This document shows, piece after piece, positions 35,294 through 44,360 of a stretch of DNA of 64,000 nt; positions within the stretch are counted from its first letter, which is position 1, and each line of letters starts with the position of its first letter. Origin of the DNA: Chryseobacterium sp. KLBC 52 (GTDB taxonomy: Bacteria; Bacteroidota; Bacteroidia; Flavobacteriales; Weeksellaceae); assembly GCF_003347605.1 (NCBI RefSeq), contig NZ_QDFZ01000003.1, forward strand, positions 282,151 through 346,150, given 5' to 3'. The notes under the pieces were generated by a model. It did no database searches. It saw nothing but the letters and a program-made list of their open reading frames with translations, and was not told the origin of the DNA. The translations under genes were made by a program, and so were the position numbers.

Positions 35294-36532
35294 ATGAAAA
35301 AAATATTAGTATCAACTGCTTTATTGGCGGGAGTTCTATCTTACGCAGGAGGCTTCAGAGTTTCCCTGCAGGGGGTAAAACAATTGGCAATGGCGCATAC
35401 TAGTGCTCATGCCGAAGACGCGAGTGTGACATTTTTTAACCCGGCGGGTATGTCATTTATCCCTTCCAAACTGAGTGTAGTGGCAGGAGGATTTGCAGCA
35501 AGTAACAAGGTTACTTTTCAAAACTTCAATACTTTACAAAGTACAGAGACAGATAACCCTGTAGGAACTCCTTTCTATGCCGCGATTACTTATAGACCGA
35601 TAGAAAAGCTTACCGTGGGTCTAAGTGTAACAACGCCTTTTGGAAGTACAATTAAGTGGCCGAATGACTGGGAAGGTAAAGAAATGGTTCAGAAATTAGA
35701 ACTGAAAAGTTTCTACTTCCAGCCAATGGTTTCTGTAAAACTAGCTCCATGGGTATCTTTTGGTGCCAGCTATATCTATGCAAAAGGAGTTGTAGACTGG
35801 GATAAAGCAGTAACACAATTTGGAGGGCAGGTAAATATCAATGATAAAAAAGCTAGCGGACACGGATATGGTTTCGGTTTCTACTTCAGACCTGATCCGA
35901 AATTAGATGTAAGTATTGCTTACCGTTCAGCAATAGATATGAAAGCTAAAAATGGTACAGCTACTTTCCAATTCCCTTCTCAATCTATCTATAATCAGTT
36001 GAAACTAAATGCTGCCGGACAGGATGGGTTCTCTGCAACACTTCCGTTGGTGGAAGAATACACCATTGGTTTAACTTATAAAGTGACACCGAAATGGCAG
36101 GTTTCTGCAGACTTTAACTATCATGGATGGGAAAGATACAGCAAACTTACTTTAGATTTCGAGAATGCTCCTATTGGAAACAATCCATCGGATCCTACTA
36201 TTCTTACAAATCCTAAGAACTTCAAAAACTCCAAAACCTTCAGATTGGGAACTCAATATGCATTTACCAATATGATCTATGGCCGTTTGGGAGCTTATTA
36301 TGACGAAGCGCCATATACTACAAATAACTTTATTCCGGAAACACCTTCATATGACACTTATGTGGTAACAGGAGGGATAGGTATCAAGCTGAAACAATTC
36401 GGAGTGGATATTGCCGGAGGATATGCAATGCCTCAATACAGAAATGTAGATAATGCTAACTTAGGTTTCTACGGACAGTCGAAAGCAACAGCATTCTACT
36501 TAGGTCTAGGTTTATCTTATAATCCATTTTAA
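35294..36532 (+). CDS. FadL/OmpP1-family outer-membrane transporter
   Basis: FadL-type beta-barrels move long-chain fatty acids or other hydrophobic molecules across the outer membrane. This 412-residue protein has a signal peptide (about 1-18) and the family hallmark near the N-terminus: GVKQLAMAHTSAHAEDASVT followed by FFNPAGMSF, the NPAGM motif. Alternating strands run through to a C-terminal barrel strand ending in GLGLSYNPF. The SGNH esterase gene follows after 12 nt, making an uptake-and-hydrolysis pair likely. Substrate range is inferred. Confidence 0.9.
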   Translation: MKKILVSTALLAGVLSYAGGFRVSLQGVKQLAMAHTSAHAEDASVTFFNPAGMSFIPSKLSVVAGGFAASNKVTFQNFNTLQSTETDNPVGTPFYAAITYRPIEKLTVGLSVTTPFGSTIKWPNDWEGKEMVQKLELKSFYFQPMVSVKLAPWVSFGASYIYAKGVVDWDKAVTQFGGQVNINDKKASGHGYGFGFYFRPDPKLDVSIAYRSAIDMKAKNGTATFQFPSQSIYNQLKLNAAGQDGFSATLPLVEEYTIGLTYKVTPKWQVSADFNYHGWERYSKLTLDFENAPIGNNPSDPTILTNPKNFKNSKTFRLGTQYAFTNMIYGRLGAYYDEAPYTTNNFIPETPSYDTYVVTGGIGIKLKQFGVDIAGGYAMPQYRNVDNANLGFYGQSKATAFYLGLGLSYNPF

Positions 36533-36544
36533 TTTTAGAAGACT

Positions 36545-38104
36545 ATGAAAAAAATTATAATATCGACAATTGCAGTTTCTGCACTTCTTTTTACAGTAAG
36601 CTGTAATACGGATTTCGATACGGATGTGAAAGATATCCAGGTAACAAAAGGTGACGCAGATTTTACGAAATATATTTCACTGGGAAATTCACTTACTTCG
36701 GGATATCGTGACGGAGCTTTGTACAGCAGCGGTCAAAATGAATCTTACCCCAATATGATTGCAGGACAAATGAAACTTGCAGGTGGAGGAGATTTTAAAC
36801 TGCCATTGATGCCTAATGATGTAGGTGGATTTAACAATCTTCCGGGATTTCCTGGGAAATTGAACCTTCAGGTAGTTAACGGATCTCTGTCTCCGGTGCC
36901 GAGTGCTCCGGCAGCAGCACTGGATGTTCTGTCTGGTGGAGGTACTTATAATAATATGGGTGTGCCTGGTGCAAAATCATTCCATCTGGTAGCTCCAGGA
37001 TATGGTAGCCAGGCAGGTCTTCTAACCGGTACGGCTAATCCTTATTTTGTAAGATTTGCTTCTTCTGCTACGACAAGTGTATTGGCTGATGCTATGGCTC
37101 AGAAAGCTACATTTTTCTCTCTTTGGATAGGGAATAATGATGTACTGTCTTATGCTACCAACGGAGGAACAAACTCTCAGACTGTAGGAGGTGTTACAAC
37201 TTATACAGCAGCTACAGTTCAGACAGGAAATACAAATCCTACCACTTATAAATCAAATGATATTTCCGATCCTGCGCTTGTTGCCGGGTCTATCAAGGCA
37301 GTTTTAGATGGTCTTAAAAGTGTAGGAACAACAAAAGGAGTTATTGCTAATATTCCTTCTGTTACTTCAGTTCCTTTCTTTACGACGGTGCCTTATAACC
37401 CTTTGACACCTGCTCTTTTAGGTTCAAATCTGACAACTCTTAATACAAGTTTGTACGGTCCTTTAAAGCAGGCACTTACTGCTTTTGGAGCTGGGGATAG
37501 AATTAATTTACTTTCTGCAACAGGTCCAAACCCTGTTTTAATTAAGGATGTTGCTTTGACAGATTTATCTGCACAGCTTACAGTTGCTTTAACTCCGGCT
37601 TTAGGAGCGCCAACAGCTGCTGCTTTTGGACAAATCTTTGGCCAGGCAAGACAGGCTACGGCAGATGATTATATTTTGCTTACGACGAGTTCTGTAATTG
37701 GAAGTACTGCAGCAGGTGTTCCTGCTCCGGTAAATATTTACGGAATTTCTTATCCATTACAAAACCAGCATGTATTAACAAAAACAGAAGCTGGCTATGT
37801 GAAAACAGCAACAACTGCCTATAATGCTTCTATCAAATCACTTGCTGATTCCTATGGATTGGCTTTTGTAGACGCAGCTGCTAAAATGTTGGAACTGAAC
37901 GGACAATCCGGTATTTCATTTGACGGAGTAAAATATACTGCGAAATTTGTAACAGGAGGAGCTTTCTCTTTGGATGGAGTTCACCTTACAGGACGTGGAT
38001 ACGGTATCGTTGCTAATGAATTTATCAAGTCTATCAATGCTAAATATAGATCTACACTTCCGCAGGTAGACCCGAACAAATATTCAGGAGTTAAATTCCC
38101 TTAA
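36545..38104 (+). CDS. SGNH/GDSL-family lipoprotein hydrolase
   Basis: This 519-residue lipoprotein has Cys20 in a lipobox (LLFTVSC). SGNH motifs are visible: block I SLGNSLTSG with Ser49, block II-like GVPGA, block III WIGNNDVL with Asn, and block V DGVHLTGRGYG near the C-terminus with the Asp-x-x-His pair. Such enzymes are extracellular esterases or lipases. It is 12 nt after the FadL-type transporter and is followed by a strong terminator, so both form one unit, consistent with lipid breakdown and uptake. A block-I GNSL in place of GDSL is noted. Confidence 0.85.
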   Translation: MKKIIISTIAVSALLFTVSCNTDFDTDVKDIQVTKGDADFTKYISLGNSLTSGYRDGALYSSGQNESYPNMIAGQMKLAGGGDFKLPLMPNDVGGFNNLPGFPGKLNLQVVNGSLSPVPSAPAAALDVLSGGGTYNNMGVPGAKSFHLVAPGYGSQAGLLTGTANPYFVRFASSATTSVLADAMAQKATFFSLWIGNNDVLSYATNGGTNSQTVGGVTTYTAATVQTGNTNPTTYKSNDISDPALVAGSIKAVLDGLKSVGTTKGVIANIPSVTSVPFFTTVPYNPLTPALLGSNLTTLNTSLYGPLKQALTAFGAGDRINLLSATGPNPVLIKDVALTDLSAQLTVALTPALGAPTAAAFGQIFGQARQATADDYILLTTSSVIGSTAAGVPAPVNIYGISYPLQNQHVLTKTEAGYVKTATTAYNASIKSLADSYGLAFVDAAAKMLELNGQSGISFDGVKYTAKFVTGGAFSLDGVHLTGRGYGIVANEFIKSINAKYRSTLPQVDPNKYSGVKFP

Positions 38105-38127
38105 TAATTGATAAAATAAAAACTTAG

Positions 38128-38160
38128 AAACCACAAGAGTAAATCTTGTGGTTTTTTTTT
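38128..38160 (+). terminator. terminator of the FadL-esterase unit
   Basis: An 11-bp stem AAACCACAAGA and complement with a 5-nt loop and a run of nine or more T. The prs -7 element begins at its last T. Confidence 0.9.
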
Positions 38161-38167
38161 AAATTTG
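38160..38167 (+). promoter_or_regulatory. -7 promoter element (TAAATTTG) of prs
   Basis: Exact TAnnTTTG, 22 nt before the ATG at 38190, abutting the preceding terminator. Confidence 0.5.
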
Positions 38168-38189
38168 CAAAATCTTTTAAAAAGTAAAA

Positions 38190-39128
38190 ATGGCCGATCA
38201 GTTAAGTTATCTATTTTGTACAAGAACCAGCAGGGACTTGGCAGAGAAAATTGCCCAGAATTATGGGAAAGAATTAGGAAAAATCAACTTTCAGGAGTTC
38301 AGCGACGGGGAATTTGAACCTGTTTTGGACGAATCTGTAAGAGGAGGAAGAGTTTTCCTGATTGGATCTACATTCCCTCCTGCAGACAATCTTTTGGAGC
38401 TTCTTCTAATGATTGATGCAGCAAAAAGAGCTTCTGCAAAGAGCATCACCGTAGTAATTCCTTACTTCGGACTTGCCAGACAGGACAGAAAAGACAAACC
38501 AAGAGCACCGATCGGTGCTAAACTCGTTGCGAACCTTCTTACAGCAGCAGGAGCAACAAGAGTGATGACGATGGACCTTCACGCGGATCAGATCCAGGGA
38601 TTCTTCGAAATTCCGGTAGATCATCTGTATGCTTCCAGTATTTTTGTAGATTATATCAGATCTTTAGATCTTGATAATCTTACCATTGCTTCACCAGATA
38701 TGGGAGGGGCAAAAAGAGCGAAAAACTATGCCGGTCACTTAGGCGCTGAAGTAGTAATTGCTTACAAGGAAAGAAAAAAAGCAAACGTTGTAGAAGAAAT
38801 GTTCCTTATCGGGGATGTAACAGGTAAGAATGTGATCCTTATTGATGATATGATTGATACTGCAGGTACACTTTGTAAAGCTGCAGATATCTTAATTGAA
38901 AAAGGAGCAAAAACAGTAAGAGCTATGGCTACTCACGGAGTGCTTTCTGGAAAGGCTTACGAGAATATTGAGAACTCAAAACTCCTGGAAGTTATTGTAA
39001 CTGACTCAATTCCTGTTAAAAATAATTTGTCATCTAAAATAAAAGTGCTATCTTGCGCCCCGTTATTTGCGGACGTTATGACCATGGTACATGAGCATAA
39101 ATCAATTAGCAGCAAGTTTGTTATTTAA
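38190..39128 (+). CDS. prs: ribose-phosphate pyrophosphokinase
   Basis: Prs converts ribose 5-phosphate and ATP to PRPP, used in nucleotide, His and Trp synthesis and by the apt product in this window. The 312-residue protein has the pyrophosphate/Mg motif VMTMDLHADQIQGFF and the PRPP-binding loop VILIDDMIDTAGTL, both at the expected positions. FSDGEFEPV near the N-terminus corresponds to the family FxDGE motif. The L25 gene follows after 56 nt on the same strand, a common arrangement in bacteria. Confidence 0.97.
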   Translation: MADQLSYLFCTRTSRDLAEKIAQNYGKELGKINFQEFSDGEFEPVLDESVRGGRVFLIGSTFPPADNLLELLLMIDAAKRASAKSITVVIPYFGLARQDRKDKPRAPIGAKLVANLLTAAGATRVMTMDLHADQIQGFFEIPVDHLYASSIFVDYIRSLDLDNLTIASPDMGGAKRAKNYAGHLGAEVVIAYKERKKANVVEEMFLIGDVTGKNVILIDDMIDTAGTLCKAADILIEKGAKTVRAMATHGVLSGKAYENIENSKLLEVIVTDSIPVKNNLSSKIKVLSCAPLFADVMTMVHEHKSISSKFVI

Positions 39129-39184
39129 TTGATTTTAAGCAAATTACAAATTAAAATTAGAACAATTTTTTAAATTTTTTATAA

Positions 39185-39832
39185 ATGAAATCTATTACAA
39201 TTCAAGGTACAAAAAGAGAAAGCGTGGGCAAAAAGTCTACAAAAGCTTTACGTGATGCTGAATTAGTTCCTTGTGTTGTTTATGGAGGTGAAGCACCTTT
39301 GAACTTCTCTGCTGAAGAGAGAGCTTTCAAAGGATTAGTATACACTCCTGAAGCACACACGGTATCTATTGAAGTTGACGGAAAAACAATTCCAGCTGTT
39401 CTTCAGGATATTCAGTTTCACCCGATTACTGACAAAATTCTTCACATCGACTTCTATCAGTTATCTGACGATAAGCCAGTGATCATGGAGGTTCCTGTAA
39501 GAATTACCGGACGTTCTAAAGGTGTTGTAGCTGGTGGTGTTTTACGTCAGTCTTTCAGAAAGCTAAAAGTAAAAGCTATTCCTGCTAACCTACCTGACGA
39601 AATCGTTGTAGATGTTACTCCATTAAGAATTGGTAACAAACTTTACATCGGTGGTATCAAAACAGAAGGATATTCTTTCATGCACCCGGACAACGCAGTA
39701 GTAGTTGCTGTTAAGATGTCTAGAAATGCAATGAAAGGTGGTGCAGCTGCAATGGATGATGATGATGAGGAAGAAGTTGCAACTGAAGAAGGTGCAGCTC
39801 CTGAAGCAGCAGCTGAAACTGCAGCAGAATAA
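39185..39832 (+). CDS. rplY: 50S ribosomal protein L25 (Ctc form)
   Basis: This 215-residue protein is the long, Ctc-type L25 that binds 5S rRNA. The N-terminal domain has [20 protein letters not shown] and [10 protein letters not shown], and the C-terminal TL5-like domain follows with [20 protein letters not shown]. The final 35 residues form an acidic Asp/Glu/Ala-rich tail that is common in Bacteroidota L25. It lies 56 nt after prs and before a hairpin terminator, so prs and rplY likely share a transcript. Confidence 0.95.
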   Translation: MKSITIQGTKRESVGKKSTKALRDAELVPCVVYGGEAPLNFSAEERAFKGLVYTPEAHTVSIEVDGKTIPAVLQDIQFHPITDKILHIDFYQLSDDKPVIMEVPVRITGRSKGVVAGGVLRQSFRKLKVKAIPANLPDEIVVDVTPLRIGNKLYIGGIKTEGYSFMHPDNAVVVAVKMSRNAMKGGAAAMDDDDEEEVATEEGAAPEAAAETAAE

Positions 39833-39857
39833 GAATTGCTTATTTAAACAATATAAG

Positions 39858-39885
39858 AACCCGTCAGTTTTGGCGGGTTTTTTAT
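39858..39885 (+). terminator. terminator after rplY
   Basis: A stem AACCCGTC/GGCGGGTT with one G-T pair and a 6-nt loop, followed by a T-run, 25 nt after the stop. Confidence 0.85.
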
Positions 39886-40045
39886 TTGATAGCCTGTCTC
39901 AGCTGAAAGAACTGAGCAACTTAAAGGTTGCTTTCAATTTCATCTTTTCGCTTTATTGTCTTTCTTCACCTTACACTATCGAATATTTCTATCAACTGAC
40001 AATGATCAGTACCCAACCTCATGCTTCCTTTCGGAAAAAAAGCCG

Positions 40046-40053
40046 TAAATTTG
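40046..40053 (+). promoter_or_regulatory. -7 promoter element (TAAATTTG) of sufS
   Basis: Exact TAnnTTTG, 42 nt before the ATG at 40096. The rest of 39886-40045 shows no gene. Confidence 0.45.
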
Positions 40054-40095
40054 AAGAGTTCTAAATAAGACCGTTTTAATTTAAAAAATAAATAA

Positions 40096-41316
40096 ATGTT
40101 TGACATTCAGGAAATAAGAAGCCAGTTTTCTATATTGGACAGAGAAGTGAACGGTAAGCCCTTGGTTTATCTGGATAATGCAGCTACATCCCAAAAGCCA
40201 AATTCAGTTTTGGAAGTCTGTCACGCATATTATACAGAACTTAACGCGAATGTTCACAGAGGAATTCACACACTGAGCCAGCTGGCTACAGAAGAGATGG
40301 AGCTTTCAAGAAGAAAGATTCAGAAATTCATCAATGCTGAACATGACTTTGAAGTAATTTTTACAAAGGGAACAACAGAAGGATTGAACCTCATCGCTTA
40401 TATTTTAACACAGAAATTGCAGAAGGATGATGAAATCATTATTTCATATCTGGAGCACCATTCCAATATTGTTCCATGGCAGATGCTTTGTGAAAGAACC
40501 GGAGCAAAACTTCGAGTGATTCCGATTGATGAGAACGGAATCCTTCAGATGGATCAGTTTGATCAGTTTTTAAGCGAAAAAACGAAAGTTGTCTCTGTAA
40601 ATCAGGTTTCCAATGCATTAGGTATTGTAAATCCAATTGAAGAGATTATTGCCAAAACAAGAAAGAATACCGACGCTTATATTGTAATAGACGGTGCTCA
40701 GTCTGCACCGCATTTCAATATTGATGTTCAGAAAATGGATTGTGATTTCTTTGTATTCTCAGGTCATAAAATGTATGCTCCGATGGGAACAGGTATTTTA
40801 TATGGGAAACGCGAAATATTAGAAGCTTTACCCCCTTTTCATGGAGGAGGAGAGATGATTGCAACCTGTTCTTTCGATGGTACCACTTATGCAGGTCTTC
40901 CATTCAAATATGAGGCGGGAACACCTAATGTAGGTGGAAATATTGCTTTAGGAGCTGCTGTTGATTTCATGAATAAAATAGGTCATACCCACATTCAGAA
41001 TCATGAAAATGCTTTATTGGAATATGCACAAAGACAGCTTTTGGAAATAGATGGTATTAAGATCTATGGTGAAAAAGCAAAGAGAACAGGTGTTGTTTCC
41101 TTTAATTTAGAAGGAGTGGGAATTGCCTCCGATGTAGGAATGATTCTTGATAAATTGGGAATTGCTGTAAGAACGGGCCACCACTGTACACAGCCTATTA
41201 TGAACTTCTTTAATATTGCCGGAACGGTGAGAGCAAGTTTTGCTGTTTATAATACGTTCGAAGAAATTGATGCCCTGGTGGAAGGTGTTAAAAAAGCACA
41301 GAGAATGTTGAGCTAA
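40096..41316 (+). CDS. sufS: SufS-type cysteine desulfurase
   Basis: SufS is a PLP enzyme that takes sulfur from cysteine and passes it, usually via SufE, to SufB. The 406-residue group II desulfurase has the PLP-Lys motif FSGHKMYAPMG (Lys225), the PLP-binding VIDGAQSAPH, and the active-site Cys364 in GHHCTQPIM. The family's N-terminal LVYLDNAATSQKP is present. It lies alone, about 32 kb from sufABCD, with its own promoter and terminator. No sufE is in the window. The class II loop arrangement favours SufS over IscS. Confidence 0.95.
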   Translation: MFDIQEIRSQFSILDREVNGKPLVYLDNAATSQKPNSVLEVCHAYYTELNANVHRGIHTLSQLATEEMELSRRKIQKFINAEHDFEVIFTKGTTEGLNLIAYILTQKLQKDDEIIISYLEHHSNIVPWQMLCERTGAKLRVIPIDENGILQMDQFDQFLSEKTKVVSVNQVSNALGIVNPIEEIIAKTRKNTDAYIVIDGAQSAPHFNIDVQKMDCDFFVFSGHKMYAPMGTGILYGKREILEALPPFHGGGEMIATCSFDGTTYAGLPFKYEAGTPNVGGNIALGAAVDFMNKIGHTHIQNHENALLEYAQRQLLEIDGIKIYGEKAKRTGVVSFNLEGVGIASDVGMILDKLGIAVRTGHHCTQPIMNFFNIAGTVRASFAVYNTFEEIDALVEGVKKAQRMLS

Positions 41317-41345
41317 TCAATATTGCATGTCAATTATATAAAATT

Positions 41346-41373
41346 AAAAGCAGCTGTTGAGCTGCTTTTTTTA
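41346..41373. terminator. bidirectional terminator of sufS and the small peptide gene
   Basis: A 10-bp stem AAAAGCAGCT/AGCTGCTTTT with GTTG loop and T-run on the plus strand; the complementary U-rich end also suits the convergent small gene. Confidence 0.85.
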
Positions 41374-41499
41374 TTAGTCTGTTGGAACACAATAGCATCT
41401 GCCATCAATAATAACCTGGTAATAACCGATTGCGCATTCAAGGCAGATTTCTCCTCCTGCCATAATGCTTTTCATCTTTTCTTTGTTTAGTTTTTTCAT
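41374..41499 (-). CDS. 41-residue double-glycine-leader peptide (bacteriocin-like)
   Basis: A short open frame of 41 codons starts at the ATG at 41499. The N-terminal half MKKLNKEKMKSIMAGG looks like a class II double-glycine leader with the usual Leu/Ile/Met spacing before GG. After GG comes a core of 25 residues, EICLECAIGYYQ... ending CYCVPTD, with Cys at residues 19, 22, 35 and 37. Similar small peptides in Chryseobacterium are often named bacteriocin-like; export by a peptidase-containing ABC transporter would be expected but no such gene is nearby. It ends at the terminator shared with sufS. Confidence 0.65.
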   Translation of the reverse strand: MKKLNKEKMKSIMAGGEICLECAIGYYQVIIDGRCYCVPTD

Positions 41500-41636
41500 A
41501 TGATGTGATTTAAAGGTTAAACATAAAATTCTGATCTTTTTCAATAATTTCATGTAATGTATTGATTTTGTATATAATTATTGATGTTTTGTGGAAAATA
41601 TTTCGCTAATTTTATATAAACATCAAATACTTTATT

Positions 41637-42458
41637 ATGAAAAAATTCTTTATTCTATTATTAGCCATGTGTGGTCTATGTGATGCACAGGTTTTTTCTG
41701 AAAACTTCAATGGTAATGCTTTACCCGCCGGGTGGACGGTAGAGAATCCGGATAACTCTTTTAACTGGAATGTGGGTGCACAGAATGGTTTCGCAGGCTT
41801 TCCCGATGGGGCGGCTTTTTTTGATGATGATGATGCAGGACCAGCCGGAGTGAATGCAAATGCAAGATTGATTTCTCCTGTAATTAACCTGACGGGAGTA
41901 GTAAACCCAAAGCTCTCGTTTAATTATGCCAATATGATTGATAATCTGGATTCTACTTTAAAAGTTGAAGTTTTCAATGGAACTTCCTGGATTCAGGTTT
42001 TTACTTTTTCAGGTGACGCGGGAGTATGGGATCTTGATTTTAATACCTTTACATTTGTAGTGACGAGTTATGATACTGCTGCCAATATAGATCTGACACC
42101 CTATGCTAACGCGGCTTTTAAACTAAGATTTGTTTACGACGACGCCGGAGACTATTCTTACGGTGTTGTAGTAGATAATGTGGTGATTACAAGTGGTGCT
42201 TTGGCAACCTCAGAGGTTTCGTATACTGATCATATTGATGTATATCCGAATCCGGTTAGGGGAAATCTTTATATTAAGCAGGATTCTCAAAATAAGATAG
42301 AAAAGGTAGCTGTAGCTGATATGTCAGGGAAGCTTGTGAAAACATTTGACAAAGCATCTGATTCCTATGACCTATCAGGTCTGCCAAAAGGAGTCTATAT
42401 TATAATAATCAGTAATCATGATGGGAAAGTTGTTAAGAAGAAAGTGATGAAGGAATAA
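41637..42458 (+). CDS. T9SS-secreted protein with a choice-of-anchor-like domain
   Basis: This 273-residue secreted protein has a signal peptide (about 1-17) and a beta-sandwich domain (about 20-190) beginning VFSENFNGNALPAGWTVE, with many acidic residues such as FFDDDDAGPAG suggesting Ca2+ binding. The C-terminal 75 residues (IDVYPNPVRGNLYI...LPKGVYIIIISNHDGKVVKKKV) are a type A T9SS sorting domain. It is a distant relative of the gene at 28022. The surface ligand is unknown. Flanked by terminators, it is a single-gene unit. Confidence 0.87.
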   Translation: MKKFFILLLAMCGLCDAQVFSENFNGNALPAGWTVENPDNSFNWNVGAQNGFAGFPDGAAFFDDDDAGPAGVNANARLISPVINLTGVVNPKLSFNYANMIDNLDSTLKVEVFNGTSWIQVFTFSGDAGVWDLDFNTFTFVVTSYDTAANIDLTPYANAAFKLRFVYDDAGDYSYGVVVDNVVITSGALATSEVSYTDHIDVYPNPVRGNLYIKQDSQNKIEKVAVADMSGKLVKTFDKASDSYDLSGLPKGVYIIIISNHDGKVVKKKVMKE

Positions 42459-42480
42459 TCATTGAAAAACAGATCAAACA

Positions 42481-42514
42481 AAAACCCTTATAGCATGCCT
42501 ATAAGGGTTTTTTA
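42481..42514. terminator. bidirectional terminator between T9SS cargo and hemE
   Basis: A 13-bp stem AAAACCCTTATAG and complement around a 5-nt loop, with T-run on the plus side. It separates convergent genes. Confidence 0.88.
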
Positions 42515-42533
42515 TATTTTCAAAAAAATAATC

Positions 42534-43565
42534 TTATACATTCGGTTTCCAGTCAACCACTGCTCTGATGAATGCTTCAGCATTTTCCACAGGAACATTC
42601 GGTAGAATTCCGTGACCTAAATTAGCAATGTATCTGTCTTTTCCGAAACGGTTGATCATTTCATTTACCATTTTCTTAATGGTTTCAGGGGTTGAATGAA
42701 GTCTTGCAGGATCAAAATTCCCCTGTAGCGTCATCGTATGGTTTGTCAAAGTTCTTGCGAATTCCGGCTTAATAGTCCAGTCAACTCCAAGAGCAGAAGC
42801 CTTAGACATTGTCATATCTTCCAGGGCAAACCAGCATCCTTTTCCAAATACCACAACATGAGTAAGCGGGCTTAATGCTTCAACAATCTGATTGATATAC
42901 TGCCATGAGAATTCCTGATAATCTGTAGGAGAAAGCATTCCTCCCCAAGAATCAAAAACCTGTACAGCAGAAACTCCTTTTTCTACTTTTCTCTTTAAAT
43001 AAGCGATTGTAGTATCTGTGATTTTCTGTAATAATAAATGTGCTGCTTCAGGCTGTTGGAAACAGAAAGATTTTGCAATATCAAAAGCTTTACTTCCTTT
43101 TCCTTCTACACAGTAACAAAGAATAGTCCATGGAGAACCGGCAAAACCGATCAACGGAATATCATTGTCCAGCTTCTGAAGCGTAAGTTCAATAGCATCA
43201 AAAACGTAACCTAAAGTGTCATTCACATCTGGAGTTTCAATATTCTGAACCTGTTCCATTGTTCTGATAGGAGTATCTAACCATGGACCCACAGATTCTT
43301 TCATTTTGAAATCAATTCCCATTGCCTGTGGAACTACCAGGATATCAGAAAACAGAATCGCGGCATCCAAAGGAAATCTGCGGATAGGCTGCAGAGTGAT
43401 CTCAGCGGCAAGCTCCGGGGTCTGACATCTTGTAAAGAAATCATACTGATCTCTTAAAGCAATGAATTCCGGCAGATATCTTCCAGCCTGCCTCATCATC
43501 CAGACAGGAGGTCTTTCAACGGTTTCTCCGCGAAGTGCTTTTAAATATAGGTCGTTTTTTATCAT
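42534..43565 (-). CDS. hemE: uroporphyrinogen decarboxylase
   Basis: HemE decarboxylates uroporphyrinogen III to coproporphyrinogen III in haem synthesis. The 343-residue protein shows the signatures [16 protein letters not shown] at the N-terminus and [20 protein letters not shown] in the middle, plus the late [11 protein letters not shown] segment. It is the last gene of hemA-hemC-hemD-hemE, 47 nt after hemD, and a terminator follows. Haem from this pathway supplies the cytochromes encoded by the act operon. Confidence 0.96.
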   Translation of the reverse strand: MIKNDLYLKALRGETVERPPVWMMRQAGRYLPEFIALRDQYDFFTRCQTPELAAEITLQPIRRFPLDAAILFSDILVVPQAMGIDFKMKESVGPWLDTPIRTMEQVQNIETPDVNDTLGYVFDAIELTLQKLDNDIPLIGFAGSPWTILCYCVEGKGSKAFDIAKSFCFQQPEAAHLLLQKITDTTIAYLKRKVEKGVSAVQVFDSWGGMLSPTDYQEFSWQYINQIVEALSPLTHVVVFGKGCWFALEDMTMSKASALGVDWTIKPEFARTLTNHTMTLQGNFDPARLHSTPETIKKMVNEMINRFGKDRYIANLGHGILPNVPVENAEAFIRAVVDWKPNV

Positions 43566-43612
43566 AATCTATTCTAACTAATATTACCGGCAATGTTTCG
43601 GTAACAGATATT

Positions 43613-44296
43613 CTAAATTCTACTTCCGATTTCTTTTCTGATCAATGCAAAGATGGATGTCAATGTATTTTCTTCAGAAGTAAAAATTTCTTCCTGCGTA
43701 TAATTTCTCAGCTCACCTGAAGTAGTTTCGCCAATTGAAAAAAGCTTCATGCCTTCCAGAGAATTTCGCCTTGCAAAACTACGAACTCCGCTCGGACTAA
43801 AAAATACTGCAGCATGATATTTTTCAGTTATTACAGGATTGATTTCCTCAGTATTATAAATGGTAACTTTTTTGTACTTAATGTTTTGTAATGGAAGGTC
43901 TTTGTCCAGAACATTGATGGCAAGATTGCCGCAGAAGTGCAGGAACTGCTCGTGCTGGCACTTCCCGATAATGAATCTGGAAAGAGTTTCAGCATTTTTC
44001 AGTACCTTAAATGTTCCAAAACCATGTTTCCTCAGCTCTCTTTTGGTCTTTTCTCCTACACAATAGATCTTGTTATAATTTTTGGCTGTAAAATTCTCAT
44101 TGGGTTTGAATCTGTTTTTAAAAAAAGCAGCAACTCCATTGGTACTGGTGAAAATCAGAGAATAATTTTTCAGCTCAAAAGGACTGATCATGATTGGTTT
44201 GGTCTTAATTACCTCAACACATTCAACCAAAATATCCTCTCCTAATTCTTTGGATATAATCGTCTGGTCTATATTTTTGGTAAATAAGATTTTCAT
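43613..44296 (-). CDS. hemD: uroporphyrinogen-III synthase
   Basis: HemD cyclises hydroxymethylbilane to uroporphyrinogen III. The family is poorly conserved, so the 227-residue protein is named mainly from size, hem-operon position and the weak motifs IFTSTNGVAAFF, VGEKTKRELRKHGF and VFFSPSGVRSFARR, which match the two-domain HemD layout. It lies between hemC (64 nt upstream) and hemE (47 nt downstream). Confidence 0.85.
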   Translation of the reverse strand: MKILFTKNIDQTIISKELGEDILVECVEVIKTKPIMISPFELKNYSLIFTSTNGVAAFFKNRFKPNENFTAKNYNKIYCVGEKTKRELRKHGFGTFKVLKNAETLSRFIIGKCQHEQFLHFCGNLAINVLDKDLPLQNIKYKKVTIYNTEEINPVITEKYHAAVFFSPSGVRSFARRNSLEGMKLFSIGETTSGELRNYTQEEIFTSEENTLTSIFALIRKEIGSRI

Positions 44297-44360
44297 GTCT
44301 GTAAAATTAAGAAAATGAAAAAGTGTGGCTAAAGGAAGGTAAAAATGTAAATCTGAACTA

